In this document: piece by piece, positions 22,615 through 31,963 of the stretch
Layout of the letters: each line of letters opens with the position of its first letter
Position numbering within the stretch: the first letter of the stretch is position 1
Source of the DNA: Photobacterium piscicola
GTDB lineage: Bacteria; Pseudomonadota; Gammaproteobacteria; Enterobacterales; Vibrionaceae
Assembly: GCF_900166965.1 (NCBI RefSeq)
Contig: NZ_FUZI01000010.1
Coordinates: forward strand, 1 to 64,000
Reading direction: 5' to 3'
DNA length: 64,000 nucleotides
Notes under the pieces: generated by a model
What the model was told of the DNA's origin: nothing
Database searches by the model: none
Seen by the model: the letters and a program-made list of their open reading frames with translations, nothing else
Translations under genes and position numbers: made by a program

Positions 22615-22707
22615 TTAATCAGCGTGTTTAATTAATACAGCCATCATAACGCCAACAATCACAGACACAACAATACCTGAAACAATGATCCAAGGAAGCA
22701 TATCCAT
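22615..22707 (-). CDS. 30-residue membrane peptide
   Basis: A 30-codon frame encoding a single hydrophobic helix: start MDMLPWIIVSG, then VVSVIVGVMMAVLI, ending KHAD. The bidirectional terminator follows the stop by 15 bases and more than 140 bases of promoter-sized DNA lie upstream, so it is arranged like a real gene. A GGAT sequence lies ~9 bases before the ATG. Small one-helix proteins of this kind often modulate larger membrane complexes, but I know no function for this one. Confidence 0.65.
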   Translation of the reverse strand: MDMLPWIIVSGIVVSVIVGVMMAVLIKHAD

Positions 22708-22848
22708 AACAGTTATCCAAATGTTAAATAAAAAGGGTAGAGTGGCTATTGAATCGTGTTTGTTGGTTGGGAGCAATGGGGTAGATATACCTTGTAATGG
22801 CTGTTTACATATAGAAACATGTTAATGCTAAAACTGTTATCCAGACGA

Positions 22849-22876
22849 AAAAAAAGCGCCACTAAGGCGCTTTTTT
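22849..22876 (-). terminator. hem operon terminator
   Basis: GCGCC (22856-22860) pairs with GGCGC (22866-22870), flanked by A and T runs; read on the minus strand it closes hemY 12 bases after its stop. Confidence 0.88.
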
Positions 22877-22888
22877 CAGATTTAAAAT

Positions 22889-24076
22889 TTAAGCTTGATC
22901 AGGTTTTGCTAATTGCAGTGCTTGACGAGAAACTTCAGCGGCAGCTTGTTTATCGCCAAGTTGCTCAAGCGTCGCTACCAGATGAGCATAATCGGTGACG
23001 TCTGGACGTAACGCGATCGCTTTTTCTAGGTGCTCTTTAGCCGGTTGCCATTGTTGATCAGCCATTAACATCTGTCCCAATGCACTTTGTAGGGTTGGAT
23101 TATTACCGTTGTTGGCTAATAAATCTTGTAGGCTCACAATGGCTGGGTGACGATCTGGCAGTGTTAATTGTGGCATTAAGCTAATTAGCGCCTGCTCAGG
23201 GTTTTTCTTAACAGCATCACGCAAGATAGGGAAGGCATCTGCATCAGCATGGCGAACCATCATCTGTTTAACAAAGCACGCGACTAGCGCTGGATTGTGT
23301 TTGTCTTTACGGTTGAGGCTGTTCCAGTAACCCATTAAACCATCACTGCCATTTTGTTGGCTAAGATGGTGCATTTGACCACATTGCGCTTGCACGTCGA
23401 GTTGAGCAGCTTCTGCGGCAGTGATGACATCTGCTTTAGTCAATTGGGGTAGCAATACTTGCAGTGCTTTCCAATCTTCTAATTGCAAGTAACACTGCTT
23501 TAGTAGGCTTAGTATCATTGGATTACGCGGGCTAGTTGGCTGTACATCTTGCAATGTTGCAAGGGCCTGTTCAAATTGTTGTTGACGAATTTGAAGCTTA
23601 GCGCGAGTCAGTGCGACAGCAAGGCTTTCAGTATCTTGCTCAGCTGCGAGTTGTAAGTATTGATCTCGCTGTTGAGTTTTACCCAGTCCTTGTGCAGCTT
23701 CTGCAGCAGCTAAGTAGTTTAGAATTGGCGCATCGCTAAATTTTGCTGATTTAGACAGCATTTTTTCAGCTGCTTTCCAATCACCTTCGGCAACTTTCAA
23801 TAGGCCTTCTGCGGTATTGCGACGTGCATTGCGAACTTGGCGACCGCTGAACCAACCACGGGTTGAGCTACCAAAAGAAAACAAGCGACGTAAAATAAAT
23901 TCAAGTACAAAGAAAATCGCAACGATGGCAATCGCAACGATAATCAGTGTTGTTAAACTCATTTCAATGGTTTGATTGGCAAACGAGATCAATACATAAC
24001 CTTGGTGGCCTGCAAGATCAGGGCTGACAATGATACCGGCAATCAGAGCGATGACCAATAACAACAATTTAACCAT
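22889..24076 (-). CDS. hemY: HemY, TPR-containing heme-biosynthesis-associated membrane protein
   Basis: A 395-residue inner-membrane protein. Two N-terminal helices (about 1-22 and 40-62) lead into a large TPR domain (about 95-385). This is the gammaproteobacterial HemY found after hemX, not protoporphyrinogen oxidase. It is thought to act in tetrapyrrole or envelope functions, without a proven reaction. Its start overlaps the hemX stop by one base (TAATG). Last gene of hemCDXY. Confidence 0.94.
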   Translation of the reverse strand: MVKLLLLVIALIAGIIVSPDLAGHQGYVLISFANQTIEMSLTTLIIVAIAIVAIFFVLEFILRRLFSFGSSTRGWFSGRQVRNARRNTAEGLLKVAEGDWKAAEKMLSKSAKFSDAPILNYLAAAEAAQGLGKTQQRDQYLQLAAEQDTESLAVALTRAKLQIRQQQFEQALATLQDVQPTSPRNPMILSLLKQCYLQLEDWKALQVLLPQLTKADVITAAEAAQLDVQAQCGQMHHLSQQNGSDGLMGYWNSLNRKDKHNPALVACFVKQMMVRHADADAFPILRDAVKKNPEQALISLMPQLTLPDRHPAIVSLQDLLANNGNNPTLQSALGQMLMADQQWQPAKEHLEKAIALRPDVTDYAHLVATLEQLGDKQAAAEVSRQALQLAKPDQA

Positions 24077-25374
24077 TATTTAGTCTCCTCTTTAGTGGTG
24101 TAAGTCACTACCGCTTTGTTATCGGTTGCTGTGTTTTCAGCTGCGGTTGCTTGTTGGATTTGTTTCTCAACCACTTTCTTCACCGCAGGTGCAGCATTTT
24201 TAACTGCCGCTGGTGCTGCTTTTGCGGCAACAGGTTCGCTAAGGGCGGTCATTTTATTGCGTAACACTTTATTCACGAGTTGGGTGATCAAAGCTTGTGA
24301 TTGCAATTTAGCTGGGTAATCAACGGCAACATTTTGTTGTTCTAGTTGTTGTAGACCAGCAATGAAGCTTTGTGTTTTTGGTGATGACAAGTCGTAGTAC
24401 TGTTGTGACCACTTGATCGCCGTTGCAATTGAATCACGGTAAACTTGGCCTTGGTCGCGATATACTGCGGCGATAGCTGTCTCAAGTTTGTTGGTGATAT
24501 TTTGCTGCAGGTAGAAATCTTGTTGCGGTGATAGTAACGGTACAACACTGCCATCACGCTTACGGTAAGTAATGAAATTTTCACTAAAGTTTTTAAGTGA
24601 GGTCATTAAATTGTTTTTCCAATCATTAACCGATTGGCTAACGGTTGGATTTTGCTGTGGTTCTGCTTTAGCTAATACGGCATTGGCTAACGGTAAGCTA
24701 TCAATGCTATTTTCAAGGCTGTTAAGACGCAATACGATGCCATCACGATCAACCACCGTGATTGATTTTAACGCAGTAATATCATTACTCATTGCCTGGC
24801 GCAGATTTTTAAGGCTTGGATCATTGAGTTCTGCAATGCGGTGATCAGCGGCTTCAAGTAATAGTGTAGCGCTGGTAACGTCATGCTCTAGCCATAGTTT
24901 ACGGCCTGCCATTTTAACTAAATAATCGGCTTCAGCTAATAGCCAATCGTTAGGCTCTTGGCCTTTTAAATCTGCAATGGCTGTTTGAATTGAATCAATC
25001 GATTTTTGCTGTTGGCTAATGCCTTGCTCAACTTTCTGCTGGGCAGTGCTAAGCTCGTTATTGACCATTGAAATGGTTTGCTGTTGGTCAGCTTGCATTG
25101 CAGCTTTCATGGTCGCAATTTGTTGTTGTAAGGCGGCAACTTGCTGCTGTTGTTGTAAACCTTGCTGGTGGCCGTGGTAGTAAAGACCACCGCCTAGTGC
25201 TAATACTAATGCGATAGCAACCCAACCCGTTTTACTGCCTGATTTTTTTTGTTTAGCGGCCGTAGGCGCTGCTTTGGTCGAGTTTGAAGTACTATTTTTT
25301 GAGGCATTAACAGCAGGCTTGTCTTTAGTTACTGGCGCTGCTGTTTGGTTTGTGTTGATTTTTTTGTCTGTCAT
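24076..25374 (-). CDS. hemX: HemX, membrane-anchored coiled-coil protein
   Basis: 432 residues: a low-complexity Lys/Thr/Ala N-terminus (1-48), one membrane helix (about 50-66, TGWVAIALVLALGGGLYY), a Gln-rich coiled coil (about 70-140) and a conserved globular HemX domain (about 150-370), then an Ala/Val/Lys-rich tail. Long annotated as uroporphyrinogen methyltransferase, but it has no methyltransferase motif. Coupled to hemY by TAATG; starts 13 bases after hemD. The N-terminal and tail repeats are typical of fast-evolving linkers. Confidence 0.93.
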   Translation of the reverse strand: MTDKKINTNQTAAPVTKDKPAVNASKNSTSNSTKAAPTAAKQKKSGSKTGWVAIALVLALGGGLYYHGHQQGLQQQQQVAALQQQIATMKAAMQADQQQTISMVNNELSTAQQKVEQGISQQQKSIDSIQTAIADLKGQEPNDWLLAEADYLVKMAGRKLWLEHDVTSATLLLEAADHRIAELNDPSLKNLRQAMSNDITALKSITVVDRDGIVLRLNSLENSIDSLPLANAVLAKAEPQQNPTVSQSVNDWKNNLMTSLKNFSENFITYRKRDGSVVPLLSPQQDFYLQQNITNKLETAIAAVYRDQGQVYRDSIATAIKWSQQYYDLSSPKTQSFIAGLQQLEQQNVAVDYPAKLQSQALITQLVNKVLRNKMTALSEPVAAKAAPAAVKNAAPAVKKVVEKQIQQATAAENTATDNKAVVTYTTKEETK

Positions 25375-25387
25375 CCTAATTATTCCA

Positions 25388-26137
25388 TTAGCTTACGTTG
25401 CTTTTTAGGAACGTGAATAACGCCTGATTAGCGGCGCTTCCCACGGTGGAAATATGTTTGTAGCCAAGTGTCGATGCTTGGTCTGCGATTCGTCGACTTG
25501 GTACGAAAAGGTGGCAATTATAAAGCCAAGCCAAATCTTCAGTTGGAATTAATCCCGTTAAGTATATTAATTGTTCACTGCTTGTGACAACTAGAGCGTG
25601 AATTTGCTGTTGTTGCCACTGTTGAGCTAATCGTGTTGCATCGAGAGTCAGCCAGTTGCGTTGATAAGTTTCGCAATAACTGACTTGGGCCTGACGAGCG
25701 GTTAATGCTTGATAGATTAATTCGCGGCCACCATTGCCTCGTAAGATTAAGACTCGGCGTTGACGAATATTCGCAAGTTCAGGTAAGGCTAATAGTGCTT
25801 CACTATCATGCTGACCTTGTGGTGAACTCACGGGTTGCTGGCAGGCTTGTGCTAACGCTGCCGCGGTCTTATCGCCAACGGCTATATAATGCATGTTTTT
25901 TGGCCATTCTGCACCTTGTGATGTCAAGTAATCAGTCGCAAAGCGCACCGCATGATAGCTAACTGCGATGATGTAGTCACCTGGTTGCAGTTGTTGAATT
26001 TGTTCTATTAATTTATTTATATATTTTCCTTGCTGAACCTCAAGCAAAGGTTGAGCAATAGCGCTGATCGCCACTTGATTAAGTTGTGCGGCCAATTGAT
26101 CGCATTCTGGTGCAGGACGGGTGATCAGCACGGTCAT
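25388..26137 (-). CDS. hemD: Uroporphyrinogen-III synthase HemD
   Basis: Closes and inverts ring D of hydroxymethylbilane to uroporphyrinogen III. 249 residues with the two-lobed HemD pattern: VLITRPAPECDQLAAQL at the start, VGDKTAAALA mid-protein, RVLILRGNGGRELI, and VVTSSEQLI near the second lobe. HemD is poorly conserved in sequence, so the call leans partly on position between hemC and hemX. Start overlaps the hemC stop (TAATG). Confidence 0.94.
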   Translation of the reverse strand: MTVLITRPAPECDQLAAQLNQVAISAIAQPLLEVQQGKYINKLIEQIQQLQPGDYIIAVSYHAVRFATDYLTSQGAEWPKNMHYIAVGDKTAAALAQACQQPVSSPQGQHDSEALLALPELANIRQRRVLILRGNGGRELIYQALTARQAQVSYCETYQRNWLTLDATRLAQQWQQQQIHALVVTSSEQLIYLTGLIPTEDLAWLYNCHLFVPSRRIADQASTLGYKHISTVGSAANQALFTFLKSNVS

Positions 26138-27072
26138 TAGGCGTTACCGTATAAGCGATCAAGGATCTCTTTAGCACCGTTAGCTAACAATTCATCCGCT
26201 AAGGTTAGACCTAATTGTTCTGCATTTTCAATTGGGCCGCTAATTTCAGCACGAACAATGATGCTACCATCAGGTTCTCCGACAAGTGCACGTAACCAAA
26301 TTGTGTCGTCTTGTAATTCGGCATAGCTACCAATAGGCACTTGGCAACCACCTTGAAGGCGATTATTCATCGCTCGCTCACATAAAACGCGCGTTGCTGT
26401 TGGTTGATGATTGAGTGGTGCAAGCAGTTGGCGTACGCGTTGGTCATCCAAGCGACACTCAATACCTACTGCGCCTTGACCGACTGCTGGGAGGCTAGTT
26501 TCAGGGGCAATTTCACAGCGAATACGATCATTCATTTTCAGGCGTTTTAGGCCAGCAGTTGCTAAAATGATGGCGTCATATTGGCCTTCATCAAGCTTAC
26601 GTAAACGAGTATTCACGTTACCGCGCAAATCGTTAACGATTAAATCGGGACGTTGAGATCGAAGCTGACACTGGCGGCGTAAGCTGGAGGTACCAACAAT
26701 CGCACCTTGGGGTAAATCATCAATTGAATCGTAGTTGTTTGATACAAAAGCATCACGTGGATCTTCGCGCTTACAGATAGTCACTAAGCCAAGACCTTCG
26801 GGGAACTCCACGGGTACATCTTTCATTGAGTGCACCGCGATATCCGCGCGACCTTCTAGCATTGCGATTTCAAGTTCTTTGACAAAGAGGCCTTTACCCC
26901 CCACTTTTGCTAAAGGCGTATCTAAAATAATGTCGCCTTTTGTTACCATTGGTAATAGCTCAACAACGAGCCCAGGATGAGCTTGTTCTAGTTCAGCTTT
27001 GACAAATTCTGCTTGCCACATAGCTAATGGGCTTTTACGTGTCGCAATGCGAATCGGTTGAGTTGTCATCAT
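26137..27072 (-). CDS. hemC: Hydroxymethylbilane synthase HemC
   Basis: Polymerises four porphobilinogens on a dipyrromethane cofactor. The cofactor Cys is in [13 protein letters not shown]; active-site motifs [37 protein letters not shown] and LRGNVNTRL are complete. 311 residues, normal. The first two codons are both ATG. First gene of hemCDXY, divergent from cyaA across 393 bases as in enterics. Confidence 0.97.
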   Translation of the reverse strand: MMTTQPIRIATRKSPLAMWQAEFVKAELEQAHPGLVVELLPMVTKGDIILDTPLAKVGGKGLFVKELEIAMLEGRADIAVHSMKDVPVEFPEGLGLVTICKREDPRDAFVSNNYDSIDDLPQGAIVGTSSLRRQCQLRSQRPDLIVNDLRGNVNTRLRKLDEGQYDAIILATAGLKRLKMNDRIRCEIAPETSLPAVGQGAVGIECRLDDQRVRQLLAPLNHQPTATRVLCERAMNNRLQGGCQVPIGSYAELQDDTIWLRALVGEPDGSIIVRAEISGPIENAEQLGLTLADELLANGAKEILDRLYGNA

Positions 27073-27465
27073 AGTAAAGAGGGTCCGTTAACCAAGGTTA
27101 TTATTTTTTCTGTCGAGTATCGTACCACTACCTAAGCATGGATGATAATTCGTGTATTGCGGTTCCTGATTCCAAGCGTTATTGTGTAGCTAATGGGACG
27201 AGAAAATGTGATATTTATCGCAATAAGTCGTTGCTCAGTTACTAATTACAGCTTCAGTATTGGTTGTTCGTTACTGAGACGATTTAACGTCTTACTATTA
27301 TGGATGAATCATAGACAGTTGTTATTGGCCATGCATGGCATTATCTTTACCGTAGGTATTAAAAATGATACATTGATCACGTTTTTTTCTCATTTTGAAT
27401 AAAATTTACGCTATTAATGTCAAACTGCGGGCCGCACTAACACTGCTAGCTCTTGGAAGAGTAAT
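27073..27465. other. hemC-cyaA divergent control region
   Basis: 393 bases that must hold the promoters of both hemC and cyaA. Apart from the CRP-like site listed at 27366-27381 I can name no element. A 69-codon frame inside (27193-27402) lacks a binding site and family and looks spurious. Confidence 0.5.
27366..27381. promoter_or_regulatory. CRP-like site upstream of cyaA
   Basis: TGATA-CATTGA-TCACG with A run before and T run after matches the CRP pattern TGTGA-N6-TCACA at 7 of 10 core bases plus the AAA/TTT flanks. In E. coli cyaA is repressed by CRP-cAMP; a site 85 bases before the start would fit similar feedback. Candidate only. Confidence 0.4.
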
Positions 27466-30024
27466 TTGCAAAATTATATCAAGACGCTAAAAGGTAGACT
27501 GGACTCACTGACTGAGCTTCGCATTGAACGTGCGCGGTTGGCCATGAGTGAACCGTCGGTACAGATTTTTGATCTGTTGCCTGTCTTATTACATTATAAC
27601 CACCCAGCCTTGCCCGGGTATCTTGATCAACAAGTACCGCAGGGAATTGCGCATTTTGTCGCCACTGACGTGCAACAGCAATTTATTAATGATTGTGCAC
27701 GCGCGACACTGATGCCCGTGGATCCGATCGTGGTTGCTGATGCTGACTGCCCAATTACCGGCCTTTATGCCATGGGTAGTACTTCTTCTATGGGGCAAAG
27801 TCTCACCAGCGATCTTGACATTTGGGTGTGCATTCCCACCTCATTAAACTGTCAAAGCCGAGAAGCACTCGACAGTAAATGTAGCTTGGTTTCTAAATGG
27901 GCGATGGAACAAGGGGTTGAAGCTAACTTCTTTTTGATCGACGAAAACCGTTTCCGCGACAATTTTTCTGAAGCCATGACAGGTGAAAACTGTGGCTCAA
28001 GTCAGCATTTATTACTTCTTGATGAATTCTACCGTTCTGCAGTATGTCTAGCAGGTTTACCTTTATTATGGTTTATGGTGCCACCAGAGATGGAAGAGTG
28101 CTATGACCAATATATCGATGATCTAGTTGCGAAAGGCTATATTGAGCGTGACCAATGGATTGATTTTGGTGGCTTGATGCGTATTCCTGCCGAAGAATAT
28201 TTTGGTTCTAGTTTATGGCAGCTCTACAAAAGTATCGACTCGCCCTATAAATCGGTATTAAAAGCGATTTTGCTTGAAGCCTATTCATGGGAATACCCGC
28301 ATACACAATTATTAAGCCTTGATGGTAAGCGCCGTTTCTTTGCCGAAGATCGCAGTGAATACTGTATGGATGCTTATTATTTGATGCTTGAAAAAGTGAC
28401 CCGTTATTTAGAGCGTATTGATGATCATCGTCGACTCGATTTAGTTCGTCGCTGTTTCTATCTTAAAACCCATGAGAAATTAACCCGTAAACCGACGTCA
28501 GGTTCTGTGGAGTGGCGTCGACAGGCATTACAGCATTTAACCGAGCAATGGCAGTGGTCGACAGAGGTTGTTGCGGCGCTTGATAATCGCCGTAATTGGA
28601 AAGTCACCCAAGTTAAGCAAGCGCATAATGAATTACTTGATGCATTGATGCTCAGTTATCGAAATCTGATTCGTTTTGCTCGGCGCAATGATATTACTTC
28701 GGCGATTAGCCCTGAAGATATCAGTATTCTGGCGCGTAAATTATATGCTGCGTTTGAGGTTCTGCCTGGAAAAGTGACCTTATTAAATCCACAAATATCA
28801 CCGGATTTACATGAGCCTGATCTGAGTTTTATTCAAGTTCCTGAAGGGCGAACCAATACTGCGGGTTGGTATTTATATAAGCAGCCGATAGAAGCTAAAT
28901 ATATTTTAGGCCAGCCATCATTAGAGCATAACCGCTACTTATCGAAATTAGTCGCGTGGAGCTATTTTAATGGTTTGCTAACAGAATCGACCCATTTGCA
29001 CACCGTGGCACGTAATGCTGATATGGATTTGGATAAGCTGTATCAATTGGTGAGTGATATTCGTAATACCTTTCCAATTCGTCGTCCACATCCAGGTTTA
29101 CAAGCATTATCAAGCCCGTGTGAGATTCGTCAATTAGGGTTGTTTGTTAATTTAGAAAACGACCCAACGACGGAACTGAAAAATCGATCGGTACGGTTTG
29201 ATTTTAAAACCACTGATATTTTTAGTTATGGACCAGAACAGAAATGTTTAGTTGGCAGTGTTGATTTGGTTTACCGTAATTCGTGGAATGAAGTACGAAC
29301 CCTAAATTTCAGTGGTAATTATGCGATGCTGGATGCGTTGAAAACCATGCTCGGTAAAATGCACCACGATGCGATTCCACCAGAAGCGATTGATGTGTTC
29401 TGCTATAGCAAACATATGCGGGGGTTAATTCGTAACGTGGTCTATCAATTGGTGGCTGAGTGTATTGAAATGCGCTTAAAACCCGTTGAAGAAGAAAAAC
29501 GACGTCGTTTTAAAGCGGTGCATATGGCTGATGAAACCTATGGTTTGTTCTTTGAACGCCGTGGTGTTTCTGTACAGCGATTGGAAAATTCAGTCGATTT
29601 TTATAGCTGTATTTCATCGAATAAAGTCAGTGATATTCCTAAAGTGGTGATGGGTAAAACCGATGAGCCGCATCCACCGGAAATTGTTGATGCTTATGCC
29701 AGTGAAGGGTTGATTCAGTTCTTTTTTGAAGATTGTGAGCAAGGTTTTAATATCTACATTTTAGATGAAACCAATCAAATGGAAGTGTATCGCCAATGCA
29801 ATGGCAATAAAGATGAGATGGTGCATGGTGTAAACCGTTTTTATACCTCATCGCAAGATCGTTTTAGTTATAGTGCTAATTTTATTAACTTTAATTTACC
29901 TCAGTTTTACGATATCGCACATAACGACAAAGGTGAGCTACAAGTATTGCCGTTTAAGAGTGGCCAAGTGTCTCGCCGTCAGGATAATACTGAATCGACA
30001 AATAATGGCATTAGCTTTAATTAA
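27466..30024 (+). CDS. cyaA: Adenylate cyclase, class I
   Basis: Makes cAMP for CRP. 852 residues, as in E. coli. The N-terminal catalytic half has the class I signature MGSTSSMGQSLTSDLDIWVC (nucleotidyltransferase-like GS...DxD) and FFLIDENRFR. The C-terminal half is the regulatory region linked to IIA-Glc control. Translation starts at TTG (27466), preceded by GGAAGAG. E. coli cyaA also uses TTG, which limits synthesis. Terminator after. Confidence 0.97.
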   Translation: MQNYIKTLKGRLDSLTELRIERARLAMSEPSVQIFDLLPVLLHYNHPALPGYLDQQVPQGIAHFVATDVQQQFINDCARATLMPVDPIVVADADCPITGLYAMGSTSSMGQSLTSDLDIWVCIPTSLNCQSREALDSKCSLVSKWAMEQGVEANFFLIDENRFRDNFSEAMTGENCGSSQHLLLLDEFYRSAVCLAGLPLLWFMVPPEMEECYDQYIDDLVAKGYIERDQWIDFGGLMRIPAEEYFGSSLWQLYKSIDSPYKSVLKAILLEAYSWEYPHTQLLSLDGKRRFFAEDRSEYCMDAYYLMLEKVTRYLERIDDHRRLDLVRRCFYLKTHEKLTRKPTSGSVEWRRQALQHLTEQWQWSTEVVAALDNRRNWKVTQVKQAHNELLDALMLSYRNLIRFARRNDITSAISPEDISILARKLYAAFEVLPGKVTLLNPQISPDLHEPDLSFIQVPEGRTNTAGWYLYKQPIEAKYILGQPSLEHNRYLSKLVAWSYFNGLLTESTHLHTVARNADMDLDKLYQLVSDIRNTFPIRRPHPGLQALSSPCEIRQLGLFVNLENDPTTELKNRSVRFDFKTTDIFSYGPEQKCLVGSVDLVYRNSWNEVRTLNFSGNYAMLDALKTMLGKMHHDAIPPEAIDVFCYSKHMRGLIRNVVYQLVAECIEMRLKPVEEEKRRRFKAVHMADETYGLFFERRGVSVQRLENSVDFYSCISSNKVSDIPKVVMGKTDEPHPPEIVDAYASEGLIQFFFEDCEQGFNIYILDETNQMEVYRQCNGNKDEMVHGVNRFYTSSQDRFSYSANFINFNLPQFYDIAHNDKGELQVLPFKSGQVSRRQDNTESTNNGISFN

Positions 30025-30046
30025 TCTTATTGTTTGTACTGTATCG

Positions 30047-30079
30047 AAAAAAAAGCCTTCATTATTGAAGGCTTTTTTT
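30047..30079. terminator. cyaA/cyaY bidirectional terminator
   Basis: AAAAGCCTTC and GAAGGCTTTT form a 10-bp stem around a 6-base loop, with A run and T run on the two sides, between convergent cyaA and cyaY. Confidence 0.92.
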
Positions 30080-30104
30080 ATGGCTGTAATGCAACAAAAG
30101 CGTA

Positions 30105-30416
30105 TTACCAAGTGACAGTCTCACCTGCATGTAAGCTGCATTCTTGTTTTAATAGCGCAAATAATTCGGTATTGCTACGAGTACAACGCCATTCATTACC
30201 AGTGTATTTAAAGTGGTAACCACCTGATTTTGAAGCTAACCATAGTTCGTGTAATGGTTCTTGGCGGTTAATCACAATTTGACTACGGTTGGCAAATTCA
30301 AGTGTAAGCACGTTGCCAGTGGTTTCTGGTTCAATATCAACACCGGATTCATCGATGCCTTCTTCGATCTGCATTAGAGCGAGATCGGCCAGTTGGTGGA
30401 ATTCAGTATCATTCAT
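30105..30416 (-). CDS. cyaY: Frataxin homologue CyaY
   Basis: A 103-residue bacterial frataxin, an iron-binding regulator of Fe-S assembly on IscU. Starts MNDTEFHQLAD with the acidic helix continuing to DESGVDIEPE (iron-binding ridge), then the beta sheet with INRQEPLHELWLASKSGGYHF, as in E. coli CyaY. The ATG at 30416 is chosen by homology; a frame opening 28 codons upstream would run into lptM. Convergent with cyaA, divergent from lptM. Confidence 0.95.
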   Translation of the reverse strand: MNDTEFHQLADLALMQIEEGIDESGVDIEPETTGNVLTLEFANRSQIVINRQEPLHELWLASKSGGYHFKYTGNEWRCTRSNTELFALLKQECSLHAGETVTW

Positions 30417-30494
30417 CCTATTGCGTCCTATTGCTTTTCTTGTTCTTGGTGCGATTATAGAGGTCATTGGACGGATAATCACTGGCTTTGAATT

Positions 30495-30611
30495 ATGCAT
30501 AAAGGTTTATTAGCAATTTTGGTCTTAGGATCGTTAATTTTAGCTGGCTGTGGCCAAAGTGGCCCACTTTACATGCCAAAAGACGCACCACAACAACATC
30601 AGCCACAATAA
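30495..30611 (+). CDS. lptM: LPS-assembly lipoprotein LptM (YifL)
   Basis: A 38-codon lipoprotein: short signal MHKGLLAILVLGSLIL, lipobox LAGC with the lipidated Cys at residue 19, then GQSGPLYMP and a Gln/Pro-rich end. The motif CGQSGPLY(M/L)P directly after the lipobox and the position just before lysA-dapF are diagnostic of LptM, which helps mature LptD, the LPS translocon of the outer membrane. Divergent from cyaY by 78 bases. Confidence 0.93.
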   Translation: MHKGLLAILVLGSLILAGCGQSGPLYMPKDAPQQHQPQ

Positions 30612-30674
30612 TAAGTTAGCTGCGATGGTGATTGCGTCGCAGTTTAATCGTCAACCAGACAGGGAAGGACAACA

Positions 30675-31925
30675 TTGGATTATTTTAATTACCAGTCAGA
30701 TGGGCAATTATGGGCGGAAGACGTCGCATTGGCCAAGTTAGCAACACAATATGGCACTCCGCTGTATGTGTACTCACGAGCAACGTTAGAACGCCATTGG
30801 CATGCCTTTGATCAAGCGGTTGCGACCCATCCACATTTGATTTGTTATGCGGTAAAAGCAAACTCTAACCTTGGGGTATTAAATGTCCTTGCACAGTTAG
30901 GTTCTGGGTTTGATATCGTGTCTTTGGGTGAGTTAGAACGTGTTTTAGCAGCGGGCGGCGATCCGGCTAAAGTGGTTTTTTCTGGCGTGGGTAAAACAGC
31001 GCAAGAAATGCAACGTGCACTTGAGCTGGGAATTAAATGTTTTAATGTTGAATCTGAGCCTGAATTAGATAGGTTAAATTATGTGGCGGGTCAATTAGGG
31101 AAAATTGCCCCGATCTCATTACGCATTAACCCAGATGTTGATGCTAATACTCATCCTTATATTTCAACGGGTTTGCGCGATAATAAATTTGGTATTGCGC
31201 GTGAACGTGCACTGGACGTTTACCAATTAGCGCACCAATTACCGTATCTTAATGTGGTCGGTATGGATTGCCATATAGGCTCTCAGTTGACGGAAGTGAA
31301 ACCTTTTATTGATGCAACTGAACGGTTGTTAGCATTAGTTGATGAGTTAAAATTAGCTGGAATTGAGATTAAACATTTGGATCTCGGTGGTGGCTTAGGG
31401 GTGACATATAACGATGAACAACCCCCATTACCCGCAGAGTATGCGACCGCATTGTTATCTCGTTTGGCGGCTTATCCTGAACTTGAATTAATTTTTGAGC
31501 CAGGACGAGCGATTGCTGCGAATGCGGGTGTATTGCTGACCAAAGTGGAATTTTTAAAGCATACTGAATATAAAAACTTTGCCATTGTTGATGCGGCGAT
31601 GAATGATTTAATTCGGCCGACATTATATTCCGCTTGGCAAGATATTGTGCCAGTGATCCCACGTCAGGGTGAGCGTCAGTGTTATGATTTAGTGGGGCCT
31701 ATTTGTGAAACCGGTGATTTTATTGGTAAAGATCGTCATTTATGCTTAGCGCCAAATGACTTACTTGCGGTAAGGTCTGCGGGTGCTTATGGTTTCGTGA
31801 TGGCATCTAATTATAATTCTCGCCCTCGTGTTGCTGAAGTGATGGTTGATGGTGAGCAAGTACATTTAGTGCGTGCTCGTGAAACGTTAGACCAACTTTG
31901 GCAGCATGAATATCTCGTTGAATGA
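30675..31925 (+). CDS. lysA: Diaminopimelate decarboxylase LysA
   Basis: PLP enzyme, last step of lysine synthesis. 416 residues of fold-type III alanine-racemase type. The PLP lysine is in CYAVKANSN; HIGSQ, DLGGGLGV and the phosphate loop EPGRAIAAN are present; the second-subunit Cys/Glu is GPICETGD. Starts at TTG 30675, spaced well from GGGAAGGA; the N-terminus MDYFNYQ matches Vibrio LysA. Downstream of lptM and followed by dapF, so late lysine/DAP steps are adjacent. Confidence 0.97.
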   Translation: MDYFNYQSDGQLWAEDVALAKLATQYGTPLYVYSRATLERHWHAFDQAVATHPHLICYAVKANSNLGVLNVLAQLGSGFDIVSLGELERVLAAGGDPAKVVFSGVGKTAQEMQRALELGIKCFNVESEPELDRLNYVAGQLGKIAPISLRINPDVDANTHPYISTGLRDNKFGIARERALDVYQLAHQLPYLNVVGMDCHIGSQLTEVKPFIDATERLLALVDELKLAGIEIKHLDLGGGLGVTYNDEQPPLPAEYATALLSRLAAYPELELIFEPGRAIAANAGVLLTKVEFLKHTEYKNFAIVDAAMNDLIRPTLYSAWQDIVPVIPRQGERQCYDLVGPICETGDFIGKDRHLCLAPNDLLAVRSAGAYGFVMASNYNSRPRVAEVMVDGEQVHLVRARETLDQLWQHEYLVE

Positions 31926-31963
31926 TTGTCGTCGCAACTGATGCTTAATAATTAAGGAACATC

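Noticed and set aside
24116-24844. Forward frames opposite hemX
   Set aside because: Shadows of a low-complexity Ala/Gln/Lys-rich gene.
27193-27402. 69-codon frame between hemC and cyaA
   Set aside because: No ribosome binding site, odd composition, and it lies where promoters are needed.
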